Shown piece after piece: positions 11,811 to 22,114 of a DNA stretch of 64,000 nt. The notes under the pieces were generated by a model. That model was not told the DNA's origin, did not search any database, and saw nothing but the letters and a program-made list of their open reading frames with translations. A program made the translations under genes and the position numbers. The DNA comes from Carnegiea gigantea. Taxonomy: Eukaryota; Streptophyta; Magnoliopsida; Caryophyllales; Cactaceae. How positions within the stretch are numbered: the first letter of the stretch is position 1; each line of letters begins with the position of its first letter. The DNA is taken from contig JAKOGI010002701.1 of the NCBI GenBank assembly GCA_029747015.1, forward strand, positions 1 to 64,000, in the 5' to 3' direction.

Positions 11811-13639
11811 TTTCATAAACATGTGATTTGTGTTTTGTGTTCACAAAATTTAGTAGAATAAAGTGTGCATTCAAATAAAAGCCCATATTTTTGTTAGCAA
11901 AAATTGGGTACAAAAGGTACAGGTCAAGATACCGTGGGCTATTAGCGTATTCGCCCCATAAGTTTTGGCTAGAAAATATGGAATAGCCTAACTCAAAAAG
12001 AAAAGAAAATAAAGGAAAGGAGAAGACGTTTACAAAATGTAGGTAAAAGATTTAATTAATGTCATGGAGAATAATTTACGTCAAAAAAGAAAAGTGAAAT
12101 TAACGAAAATCACAATTTTACAAATTAGGCAACTCCTCCCAAAGGTAGTTGGAAAAAGGAAAGCACATCAATATAGTTGATAGTGTTCATACCAGCGGTA
12201 GGTCCGCAGTAGTTAATGAGCATGTCGTGTAAACATTTATCCCGCATTTAACTTGAGGGGATTAAAGTGCTTTAAGTTGAACTATCTCGTTCCCTTGAGT
12301 CAACTATGATTTAATCCTAACCTAGTCCATACAACTTTTGAATTTTAGGATCCAGCACCTCAAGTGTTCTATTTCAACGACCTCTTGTAAAGGAATTTAC
12401 TCCTCTATATCTTAGGTTCTTTTAAGCTTAGGGTTATGGTGACTCTTTCTCTGAAGGCAGATTTTTTGAACGTTGTGTGAATCTAACTTAACCTTAGTGC
12501 AGAGGAAGTGATGAAGGCTACGGATGGTGAAGACATTGATCTTAAATGGATCGCCTATTAATTCAACGCTTCAGTCTAAGGATGACTACCATTCTAATGA
12601 AATAAGGAAAGCCCTTGCTTTTTGTCTTATGAATACCCTTTATTCTTGCTAAGATGATCTCATGCTTGGATGGCCTCAGTAGCAACCCTAATACTCATCT
12701 CAAGAGGAAGCCCTCTTCTTTTGAAGGCGAAATTGCAATCTTTTAGTAGTTTGTCCCTTTTTTTGTTTCTTTGATGGAAATCTTAACCTGTACTTACTTT
12801 AAAGATTTGGTTCTTGAAGTGGTTTTGTCAAGTTTGCGCTCCAATTTTCATATCAAGGTATGAGCTCAAACATTATGTCATACACAACTGTTTGTTCAAG
12901 CATCATAATGATGAGGCTTAGAGAGCCCTCTTTCAACATGAGAAAACCAAGGCTTTTAGGCATATCAAATGGTAGCATAGTAGCACTTTAGGTTTCCCAG
13001 GAGAAGTTGAAGTCATCTCCCTCTTTTAAGGCTTTAGGTTTCCTAGGAGAAAACCAAGGCTTAAAAGCTGAAGTTGGTCCTAGGCAAGTCTTTCCAAATG
13101 GTGAATGATTTGACTGCTCTTGTTTATTCCTTGACCCTAAAAGTCGCTAAATCTTGGACTCAAATGTGGATTAAGCCTATGGGGGTGGCAAGACCTCTTA
13201 TGCACCTCACCCTATTTGTGTGTCTTGCTTATCTTGAATAGACAAAAGCCATTATTCTTGAAGAGCATACCATATTGGCAGCTAAAGCTAAAGTCGAACC
13301 ATGGGATATCCAAGATGTGGCAAAGCTGACGCTGGAGAAGCGGATGAGTAAGGAAAGAAGGCTTATCACCCTGTGCGAGTGAGGAAGACCAATGAAGGTC
13401 TAAGGGAGATCACAAAGGAGAAGATTGATTATAGTTTATCTTATATGTGCATTTACACTGTGCTTTGAATATTTTTTAAAAGTTCTCTTCTGTAGTTAAC
13501 ATAAATCTCATATGAGGGTATTAGGACTTCAATTCTATTTTTAATTAATGACGATATAGATCATCCTTGTGATATTAATGAAGAGCTTTTAACGTATGAG
13601 TATTTAAAGTGTTGACCATGTTGTGTTTTAATTTGATTT
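11811..13639. other. Unassigned region, possibly 3' LTR/untranslated part of the Tat-like element
   Basis: No long frame on either strand. A plus-strand reading of 12430-13440 gives broken pieces with a faint resemblance to PMD-type proteins (for example EIRKALAFCLMNTL near 12600), too weak to call. Two short direct repeats (GAAAACCAAGGCTT and CTTTAGGTTTCC-AGGAGAA) occur near 12950-13060. By position this could include the 3' LTR of the minus-strand Tat-like element, but I found no matching 5' copy right of 19150. Confidence 0.35.
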
Positions 13640-13792
13640 TACAACCTCCTGTGGGGGCACTTTTTTACTTGATCAACATTTTCCCTTGTTTGCAATGAAT
13701 GAAACCTTAGCTGGGTGTTGCGAAAAAAACTATATACAATAGAATTACTATTGGATCGTATCAGGTAAGCTCCAAAGTCGGCAGCAGGCTGC

Positions 13793-14900
13793 TTAGAGGT
13801 AGCAGCAGGATCTCTCTGAAAGGATGTGTTTGGATTTCATTGCTTCACAAAGGATGTCTAGAACTTGAAGTGTTTTAGTGGATCCATATTGACAAGTTGA
13901 GTGAACTGCTGTCCTTCGATGTTGATTAATATGATGACACCTCCACTTAGAATTTCCTTGATGAAGTAGGGACCTACCCATCAAGGTTTAATTTTTCACA
14001 TGGTTTCGTTACGAGGATCCTTATTTATTTTAGAACTAGATCGCCTACTTTTATGTTCCTCATCTTAATTGTTGAGTTGAATGCTTGAGATGCTCTCATT
14101 TAATACTACCGTCTATAATGTACCACAGTGAGTTTTTTCAATCTATGCTTTAGTTCTTTATGCATGGCTGACATCTAGTCTATTGTAAGTAAGTAGCATT
14201 CTGGGTAACTTGAATTGAAGGAATTTGCACTTCTACTAGTTATGTTTTGTACCCACACATTATGAATGACAAACTATTAGGCTAGTCCTTCCAATTTTTA
14301 TTATCCTTTTCATACTATTTTTGATTTTTTTTTGGTGGCTTCTGCTGCATATTTACTTTGTGGTCTATCTGTGGCAGATTATTCGTGTTAAATGCTGTAG
14401 TTCTTTAGAAGGTTATAGCTACGTCCTTGAAGTAGGACCCACGGTCACTTATAATTTATTACGGGACCCTATACCTACAAATTGTATGGGTAATTAAACA
14501 TTTGGCCGCTTGTTCAGATGTTAGCTTTGCATATGATGTAGCTCCGACACATTTGGTGAAATAATCTATGGCCATTAAAATGTATTCATGCCCATTAGTC
14601 TCCTTAGGAGTAATTTTCCCTATTGTATGTATCATCCATATTAAGAAGTCCCAGAGAGAAGTAAAAGTTTGTAACGAAGGTGGAATATGTTGGAGGTTTG
14701 TATGTTTTTGGCACTTTTCACACACTTGTAGATATTAGAAGCAATCCATTTCCATTGTGATCTAGTAGTAACCTTGGCATTGGATTTTCATGGATAACAT
14801 GTATCCGTTCATATGTGTACCACAGTCTCTAACATGAATTTCTTTTTTGAAGATTTGTGTATCTTTTTGTCTATGCATTGGAAATTGATTCCATAAGTCA
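13793..14900 (-). pseudogene. Tat-type integrase relic
   Basis: The integrase inserts the element into new sites. The open piece 14459-14725 holds the end of the zinc-binding domain (CEKCQKH) and the start of the catalytic core (GHEYILMAIDYFTKCVGA, then SYAKLTSEQAAKCLITHTICRYRVP). The position of the first catalytic Asp, normally W-G-x-D-x-I-G, reads WMIHTIG, so that residue is His. The C-terminal GPY/F-like part lies at 13793-14000 and reads, with frame breaks, a PYFI-KEILSGG-like strand and a block ending MDPLKHF. Stops separate the pieces. The missing catalytic Asp and frame breaks make it inactive. Confidence 0.65.
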
Positions 14901-15099
14901 TCTTATGGTATAGTGCAATGATGTTTTCTATGGATTGGAATACAAGTCATCGTAGTGGATAACAAGACATTTAGGTAGAGTCCGGATGGTATTCTTCTAA
15001 AAGATAGTAGGCCAAGATGTCCTTTTACCTTGGATGATCATAAGCGAGTTCACTTTGCCTATCCATGGCTATTGTTATTTTGGTTGTATTTCTTGGTAT

Positions 15100-15700
15100 T
15101 GAGATGTTAGATGCTAACTTTACAATGGAATCTACAAATTAGTTTCCTCCTGAGGAAGATATGCGACTTATAGATCTTTAAAGTGTTGTGTTATCTTCTT
15201 TAAGTGCGTTTGACAAAGCGCCATGGTCTCGCTTCTTAGCTTCCACTACCAAACAATTTAGTTGATAATTAGGCTAGAGTATCTATGGGCATTCAAGCTT
15301 TTAATGTGAAGTTCATGTGCAGCTTGCATTTCTATAATGCATGTTTCATACTCGACATCATTATTTACGACTACAAAGTATAACATTGTTGATATGGTAT
15401 ATATGCCGCTTTTGGTGAGACAAGGAGAATGTTTATGCATATTTCTTTTGATTCGAGGCTTTATCGAAGTGCATTTGCTAAGATTACTTTTCAACATAGA
15501 GGATATCCTTATCAAAAAGATTATAAATTTCCTCTTGTCGTTCTACGAGGAAGTTTGTCGAAAATTCGGAAGCAGTACTCCCCTACCTTAACATAATGGT
15601 TAAGCAAATAGTGTCCTGGGTTTTTGGCCACCAAGCTAGTGCCAGGAACATCTTTCCATTATCGAATATTGAATCTCATTTTCAAGGTACTTCTTACTTA
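15100..15700 (-). pseudogene. Tat-type RNase H relic
   Basis: The minus-strand frame 15258-15515 ends with NNDVEYETCIIEMQAAHEL and then HIKSLNAHRYSSLIIN. This matches the N-x-x-E-Y-x-A-x-x-x-G-L-x-x-A ... G-D-S-x-L-I-I segment of the additional, archaeal-like RNase H found in Tat/Ogre elements. The catalytic Glu of the AEYE-like motif is retained. The Asp of the 'GDS' position appears as Tyr (HRYSS). The piece lies between RT and integrase, as expected, and is flanked by stops. Confidence 0.55.
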
Positions 15701-15849
15701 AGTAATAGATGGCATTTTCTGTCCCTCAGTGATCTTCACATAGCATTATTTCCATAGCGATGTTATTGGTGGTAAGCTACAGTAGCAAAGCTTGTCTAGG
15801 CTTAGGCGATTGTAGCATGGGTGGCTTAGTTAAGTATTCCTTAATTTTT

Positions 15850-16750
15850 CAAAAGTTTTGTGACATGATGCATCTTATTTGGTTTGGTTACTTTTTATAG
15901 TTTCTTATTATGGATTCATAAGTCATTGTTAATAGTATGCATCGATGTGTATACTGTGCACGACCCAAAAAAACCTCTTATTTCTTTCTCGTACCTCAAT
16001 AGTGACATGTTGGCGATTGCCTTGATCTTAGAGGGAGTCATTTTTTGTTCCTCGTGAGCTCACCATATATCTTAGGAGTTTACTAGATGTATCACAGAAG
16101 GTGCATTTTTGTGGGTTGAGATATATGTTTTGATTTCTTCCAAGATTGGAGTTTTGTATTAGCTCTTCAAGAATGCCATCTTTCTTTTTATCTGCCCAAA
16201 CAATGATGTGCTTATGGTTATACTAAGAAATAGTCAAATTGTTGATTCAAGATGCAAGTACTTCAACGAGATCCTAAGTTACATCATCCTCAGGGATAAT
16301 TTTAGGAAAATCAGAAAATACGAGAGGCTAACTCTTCGACTCAGTAGAAATCTTAAACCTAACCATAGGATCAAAAGAAAGTTTTACAGGCAGCACATGT
16401 TCCTCTTCAATCACAAGGTTAATCTTTTAAAAACATCCAATGCAGTTTAGGCAATAATGCAATACCTTGCTTTTTCTTCATTAGCTATCAGCTTGACAGG
16501 GTTGATTCCCGAAATGTAGTTTGCTCCTTGTGGTTTGATACTTTCAGGTTTATAGTGTAGGCCCAATGCATTATTTGCCTCCTTAACTAGCTAGTCTGTT
16601 GTGCACTTCTCTAAAGCTGTGTAATTTCTTCTTCCATAAAGGCATGATTGTAGAAGATTTTTGTGCCTGACATAGCTTTCCATAGATAGGGTATATATTG
16701 CGATTCAGGGAAGCCATATTAAGCACTTGTCTCCCCTTTATAAAGATATT
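15850..16750 (-). pseudogene. Tat-type reverse transcriptase relic
   Basis: Minus-strand reading of about 15990-16200 gives ADKKKDGILEELIQ, then LNPQKCTFC, KLLRYMVSSRGTK and EKEIRGFFG in the same order as the end of the RT palm and thumb of gypsy elements (usual form: LNPxKCxFGV...GKLLGxxVSxRGIE...IRxFLG). The catalytic Y-x-D-D should lie just right of 16200 and is not readable. The rest of the domain towards 16750 is too decayed to place. Stops and frame changes are frequent. Confidence 0.55.
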
Positions 16751-16820
16751 GTGCATTTAAAGTTCGAGCATAAGATAGGAACATGTAGTCACGTATCCCT
16801 TTACTAGAAAAGTGCTTCTT

Positions 16821-17162
16821 CTATTTTTCCTGTGGGATTGCATGGTTACGTCCTTTAAGAGTTAGTTGATTTCCCAGTCTGAATAAGCGAGCAAATCTAT
16901 GTAGCTTAAACCCTTCAAATCGGTTTTTAGAACTTTTACTGACTGGTAGGCCATAAAAATAGTCCATTTTGTTCATCATGGTGTTGACCTTTTGGTTTAA
17001 GTATGGGTTAAATTCAAAGGGAGCAAGGTCCTTCAAATTAATGGCTTTATACTCATCAGAGGCAAAACCCCATATATCTATGCCCTTTTTGGAGGCTCTA
17101 TTTTTAATGGTGATTGTCATAAGAACTACATTAACAGCCACTACTAGTCTTTTGATTGACAT
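16821..17162 (-). pseudogene. Open protease-RT linker piece of the Tat-like element
   Basis: A 113-codon open stretch on the minus strand reads GIDIWGFASDEYKAIN and later SSKNRFEGFKLHRFARL. It lies between the protease relic and RT, where Tat/Ogre elements have a long linker. I do not recognise a domain in it. Its openness may be chance survival. Confidence 0.35.
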
Positions 17163-17169
17163 TTTTACC

Positions 17170-17560
17170 TTTTGGTGATGGGTGAAGGCGCAACCATTAT
17201 ATCATGGAGCCAGGGTTGCCCCAGTCAGAAATTAAATGTTGTGGGGATGTTAATTACTTAGATCATCACCTTTTGTTTAACTCCTCCCATGGCTATGTTG
17301 AGCGCTACAACTCTTATTCCTATGATGATGTGCTATCATAAGCTCTTAACCCTTGCATAAAGGAACTCATCATGTCTTCCTTTGTTAGTCATAACTTCTC
17401 AGCTGCCTTGAGTGAATGTTAATGGATGACCCCTTATCTATTGTGGTTATAGGTATGTACTTGTGTCTAAAAGATACAGCCAATTAAAGGGCCCTATAGT
17501 AATGTGCTTCTTTAGGTGTGAGATTGATGTCATTAGAAGTGATGGTAGTTGAGATCTTTT
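17170..17560 (-). pseudogene. Tat-type aspartic protease relic
   Basis: The minus strand gives MQGLRAYDSTS (about 17330-17370), matching the [VL]-R-A-Y-D-G-[ST] strand that follows the active site in Tat/Ogre protease. About 45 codons later comes a decayed L-L-G-x-P-W-[IL]-H equivalent near 17200-17230 (reading SDWGNPGSMI in one frame). The D-x-G active site itself is not readable. Confidence 0.45.
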
Positions 17561-17799
17561 AATGGTAGAGAATCTCAGTAACTCTTTAAGTGTGACTTCA
17601 GATGGAATCGACATCTTCATCTAGTCATATACGAGTACCTATCTATGCTCGAAAGAGATGTAAGGAGCTACCATATTATACGGCTAACTCTAGTCTTTTT
17701 TAGGATCCTTAGAAGTGGATCCTCTACTATTTCTTTACCAGTGCTAATAAGGACCTGTTATGGGTTCTCACGTGTAAGCTAAGGTTCTTTAAATGCTCT

Positions 17800-18950
17800 T
17801 CTTCATTGGCTAAAGTGTTTCATATCCTCTTGAAGGGGCTCGTCCCACTTGGCTTAAGCTGTTTCTATGGGAATGATTGGTTAACCCAAACATCTTCTAT
17901 GTCATTACCCCAAATCCCATTGACATCATTTCTGATAAAAGTAAATGAGTCAAAGCCAATGTTCTTATGAGTGATGTGTAAGACATTGCTAAGTGGGTTA
18001 ACTTGATTATTTGGCTTAGGAACTAGTCGCTTTCTTTGTCTGATATATTCTGGATTACATTTTGTAGGGTGCAACAATTATCAGTTTGATGTCAATGGCT
18101 TTGGTGATAGTGGCAATAAGCATTCAGGTTCATGTCCTCTGGCCTTTGTGAGGGTTAGCAAGCAGTCCTATGAGTTTTAAAGTGCCCGGACTTTTCAGCC
18201 TATTGAAAGCCTCCAAAACTTTTATGCCCAAAGGGAAGTAGTCCTCTGAGTTTTAAGATGCCCTGACTTTTCAGCATATTGAAAGCCTCATTTTTAGTGC
18301 TATAGGATATCGTAGCCTTCTTATCCTTAGTATAGCAGCCTTTGTTACTAGTATAACTAGGCTTTGAATTTTGTTGCATATCCTCCTAAATTAACGTTGT
18401 AGCTTCAAGTAACTGTGCAAATGTGCTAAGGAGTTAGAATTTTATATGCTAGTGATGAAAGGATTACAAGCTCTTTATGATCATGTGGACCTGCCCTATT
18501 TCTTCGGCTATGTTGATCATTAGGGATGCTTTGGCCCTTCGTCGGGCCAAATAATCTAGGGAACTTTCTTTTTCTCCTTAGTTAAGGAGAAAGTTTGGCG
18601 TTGTTGGCATATAGGGACAAAAATTCTTTTGTGATCCCATGTGTTAATTTTTTGTCAATCAAGGTAGTAATAATAGTTTCCAACAACTTCCCTTAGTGTT
18701 AAAGGAAAATTTTGAGGGAAGAGTTCCTTATCAAGTTCCTTTAAGCTAATAAAATCAATAAAGTTTCTGAAGTTGGAAGTGGCGTTAGCTATACATATGA
18801 ATTTAAGACTTTCAGATAAGGTGAACTTATAAAGTGAACTTATGTGGTAGATTCCCCTTAGCAGATGGCATAAATGAGGTTGTGTTGATTAGATGGTTCT
18901 TAATTATTTTTGAATTCCTAAGTAGTTGTCAAACTTTATAAATTTTTATT
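17800..18950 (-). pseudogene. Tat-type gag relic
   Basis: A minus-strand reading of about 18020-18140 gives YCHYHQSH and HQTDNCCTLQNVIQNISD. This is the compact zinc-binding motif of Tat/Ogre gag (usual form C-x-[YF]-H-x2-x-G-H-x-T-D-x-C-x2-L-x4-I-x2-L-[IV]). Upstream pieces near 18430-18660 fit a gag core (EFLSLYANNAKLSP). The open frame 17865-18077 is the part just after the motif. A 76-bp tandem duplication sits inside (18164-18291). Confidence 0.6.
18164..18291. repeat. Direct duplication, period 76 bp, within Tat-like gag
   Basis: A block beginning AGTCCT-TGAGTTTTAA and ending TATTGAAAGCCTC occurs at 18164-18214 and again from 18240. The period of 76 is not a multiple of three, so it also breaks the gag frame. 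Confidence 0.8.
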
Positions 18951-19150
18951 TAGTTGAAGTTGAACCATCATTGAGTAAGTTTACATTGCTGCCTTTTCTG
19001 ACTTTAACTAAATCGACAATGACCTTTTGTTGTTTGGTAATCAGATTTTGCTATTCTTTTAATTTGACCTCAATTCTTAAACACTGCATCCAATTTGGCC
19101 ATAAGTTGATCCAAACTGGGATGAGGACTTTCATCGGACATGACTATTGA

Positions 19151-20869
19151 TACACTGGATTGGGCTCTTCAAAGACTAGTTCTCATGATCACATGAGCAT
19201 CCTTGTAGTGTCATGTCTCAAAGATAGGCCCATCTTGCTTTCCTAGGCACCGATAAATCTCAAGAGCGGGAAGAAGAAAGAGGAAGAGAACTAAGAATTA
19301 GAAAATATAGAGTTGCTAATTTTTAAAAAAGGACGATAGATAAAAAGGCTCAAAGAAAGGAAAATCTAATATCCTATCTCCACTGGAAAGGAAAAGGATA
19401 AAATGAAAAAAGGGAAAGGAAATGAAGAATGATCCAAGATCCTCCCCTAATGGGATTCACTTTACAGACTGATGGGGAGGGATTTAGGTCACTAGACATG
19501 AACCCAACACACAAGAAGAAGTGATAATCAAGTAGAGATGTAACAAGCGTGCACATGTAAGGATGCCTTAGGCATGGGTCATAGATTTAATAAATGTGAA
19601 GTTACGCGTAAGTTTTGGACAAAAGGTACTTATAACCTGAGACATGTTCTGCCTCATCAATCTGCAATGAATTTAGATGATACTTGGTTTTTCTAAAGGG
19701 TTGCTATGGAAGATTGTTACAAGTGGGATGATCCTTGAAGGTAATGCCCAACCAAATAGGATGAGCAATGTACCTAAGGATCTTTCGATTGCTAAAAGTG
19801 AATGTTCAAAGTCCTACGTGCCCTATTGGCAGGACCAAGCATTTTATGAAATTGATCAAACGTCCAGTGTGATAAAAGGTGCTTAAGAATATGGTTCGAT
19901 TTTTTAAAATCACTATTTCAACTTTAACCTTTTCAAATTTCACAAACTTAAACATTCCTGGTAGAGTCTCCGCGGCTCAGGGTCCCAATCCCACCCTCGT
20001 AGTATAGCACTTGCTCTTTTGAGTTTGTTTTTAAGAAAGTTTGGGCTTTGTAATATTAAGTATAGTCATCATCAAATTTTAAGAAAAATATGAAAATTTC
20101 TCAAAAATAAGATTTTTAGAAAAACCCATGTGTTCTCCACATGGAGATTAACTTGACCCATTTGCACTAGGTAAGAGCTGGATCTAAGGGTAAAGGCACG
20201 ACCAATGGTAGGGACTCAACTTCACGTATTGACATCACCATTCAATTGTGGTCTCTCTTATAGTTTAGGAGATGAATAGTGAAACACTATTAACTCCATG
20301 CAATTATGAAGTTTCATGTAAGTGTTGATCTTGGGGCGACTAAGCCATTAACTACATGAATTTTTGCGGTGTGTGTACGGTGAGCGAAGTGAGAGAAGGA
20401 GTAGGCTTTTGGGAAGTGCGTGGGCCTTGCTTACCTAGTCTGAAGGAAAACAAGCTCGTGGCTGTGAGAAGGAGGGGAAAGAGAGCTAAAAGAAAGAGGA
20501 GGGAGTGCTGGGTTGGTCTAGTAGGTTGAGGAATCTCAGAGTTGGGCTGAGTAAAACGAAAAATAAACAGGCTACGAGTGAGGAAGAGTAGTTGGTACAT
20601 TCCCTTGACTACAGAAGGTTAGTACTTGGGGAGGGCTACCAAAGGTATTCCTATTACAATATTCCTCCATTGCTAAGTTGCTTATCACACTTCTTAACTT
20701 AGAATTATAAGAACAAGGAGAAAAAGAAGATTTCCTAGACTTTCTAGTGAGTTGGAGGGTAAACGCAATCTTTGATACTAAGCCGTCCCGAGGAGTAAGA
20801 ATAAGTTTGTATAGTTATTAGAAACCTATGACTTAATTATCACTAGCATTCATGGTTCCAAGTTTTGGG
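19151..20869. other. Non-coding region, possibly 5' LTR/leader of the minus-strand Tat-like element
   Basis: No coding domain was recognised. Purine-rich stretches (19260-19440, 20390-20520) and C/T-rich complementary text would fit an LTR or leader, but I could not pair it with a left copy or find TG...CA ends. Confidence 0.3.
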
Positions 20870-21329
20870 CGAGTTCATACAACTGTATGATGTTAGGATA
20901 TTCTTAGAAGAAGAAATACAAAAAGGCCCAAAAAAATGTCGCCACCTTTAATGCCAAGGCCATAAATTAGGCCAATATACTGGAGTCCTCTAGACCTTGC
21001 TATGAAAAAAAAGCAATTTCATCGATCAATGTAAAGCATTAAAAGATTCCATACAAGATTAGAGAGATGATGGAACACTACCTATCCAAAATGAGGCTAA
21101 GCATAACAATTGGGCTAACCCTTTTCAATTTCGTGCTCACTGCATTTGCCGCGGAAGAACAATCCTTCATAGGTGACAAAATTAATCGAGTATAGGGTGA
21201 TGGCCAAGAAGACAACTAGATGACTGCTCTTATCCCTACTGAAACTGCTTAGGTTATATAAGATAAACAGAAAGAAGCTCAACATTTCACCCCTAATGAG
21301 AGACACCATAAAGCCCTGCACTTGATTCA

Positions 21330-22110
21330 AGATAGGGAGTAGCCAAGTCCAATCATGATTAAAAAATCACAAGAGGACCTTGTCCTCTCCATGTTGAAAA
21401 AGACTAAGGTTGACATTACCATATAGAAGTTCCTAGTTTCCTCTATTAACCACTGAAAGGCCCTCTTAGAGGCCCTAATGCAAATGACCCTGAGGAATTG
21501 ATCGATTACTCTATAGCTGAAAGATCTCTTTGATATAACTTCTGATGATACAAACCTCCCACTTGAAAGGATAAAACACAACAAGGCTTCCATATCTTAC
21601 CATAACATACAGAAATAAGTTCATAACCACAAGCTTAGAAGATAACGGGTCATCGATAAAAATAAGCACACTAAGAACAACAAAGAAATTATAGACAACA
21701 AAAGCGGACATGAGCTCTTCAACTCGAGGATTACGAACCTACAATGGTACTCACATGACTGTTTTGGGGATTGTCCCTCTTAACATAGCAATTGGGGGAA
21801 CAAAAAGAAATGTATCCTTCGACATCTTAAACATCCATGCCACCTTTAATTCTTGCTCAGTCAGCCATGGTGGTATCGTGGACCATTCATAAGAAAGTTA
21901 AGATAATGGTCATAGGTTGTGCTAACTATAAATGTTTATCCAATGATTACTGCCATTAAAAAGAAAGTTACCGATCTAGAGGTCAAACATGATGATGACG
22001 ACATAGAAATTTAGGGCTTGTAGTCAACAATTCTGTCATCTTTGACTAAAAAGATGAATTCTTGTTCAACTTCGATCCATTCTCAAATAGGAAGGTGAAT
22101 GTTATGATGA
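21330..22110 (+). pseudogene. Tat-type pre-protease and aspartic protease relic
   Basis: Plus-strand reading from 21351 gives MIKKSQEDLVLSMLKKTKVD, then KALLEALMQMTL, DITSDDTNLPLE and HNKASISYH. This follows the Tat/Ogre block that precedes the protease (usual form: W-x-L-L-x-x-S-x-x-H-R-x-A-L, ... F-[ST]-D-[ED]-[ED]-L-P-x-E-G-x-x-H-N-K-A-L). The protease strand follows in the open frame 21710-21892: GLRTYNGTHMTVLGIVPLNI and then DILNIHATFN, matching R-A-Y-D-G-x-x-x-x-V-x-G-x-I-x-L-P-I. The active-site D-x-G between them is not readable. Stops are frequent. The protease would cut the gag-pol polyprotein. Confidence 0.6.
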
Positions 22111-22114
22111 TGAA
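22110..22114. repeat. Target-site duplication ATGAA, left copy
   Basis: ATGAA directly precedes the solo LTR and is repeated directly after it at 24690-24694, a perfect 5-bp duplication of the size made by Ty3/gypsy integrases. Confidence 0.85.

Larger units (their letters stand above)
13640..19150 (-). mobile_element. Degraded Ty3/gypsy element, Tat/Ogre-type
   Basis: Reading the minus strand from right to left gives gag, protease, RT, RNase H and integrase relics in the usual Ty3/gypsy order. The gag block YHQSHxHQTDNCCTLQNVIQ, the RNase H block with VEYETCIIEMQAAHEL and the integrase block with GHEYILMAIDYFTKCV are characteristic of the Tat/Ogre/Retand clade rather than chromoviruses. Coding is interrupted in all domains. 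A purine-rich minus-strand run opposite 13648-13665 (CTCCTGTGGGGGCAC on plus) may be the polypurine tract. LTRs were not identified, so the outer limits are approximate. Confidence 0.7.
20870..22114 (+). mobile_element. Tat/Ogre-like gypsy fragment (+), left part
   Basis: A plus-strand relic in the opposite orientation to the element at 13640-19150. It carries the region before and including the aspartic protease. The fragment is interrupted at 22115 by a solo LTR, continues at 24690-24739, is interrupted again by the TRIM-LARD composite and resumes at 36718. Its own LTRs were not found. Confidence 0.55.

Noticed and set aside
12430..13440. Possible second PMD-like protein on plus
   Set aside because: Only isolated words resemble the family, with stops throughout. 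Too weak to annotate.
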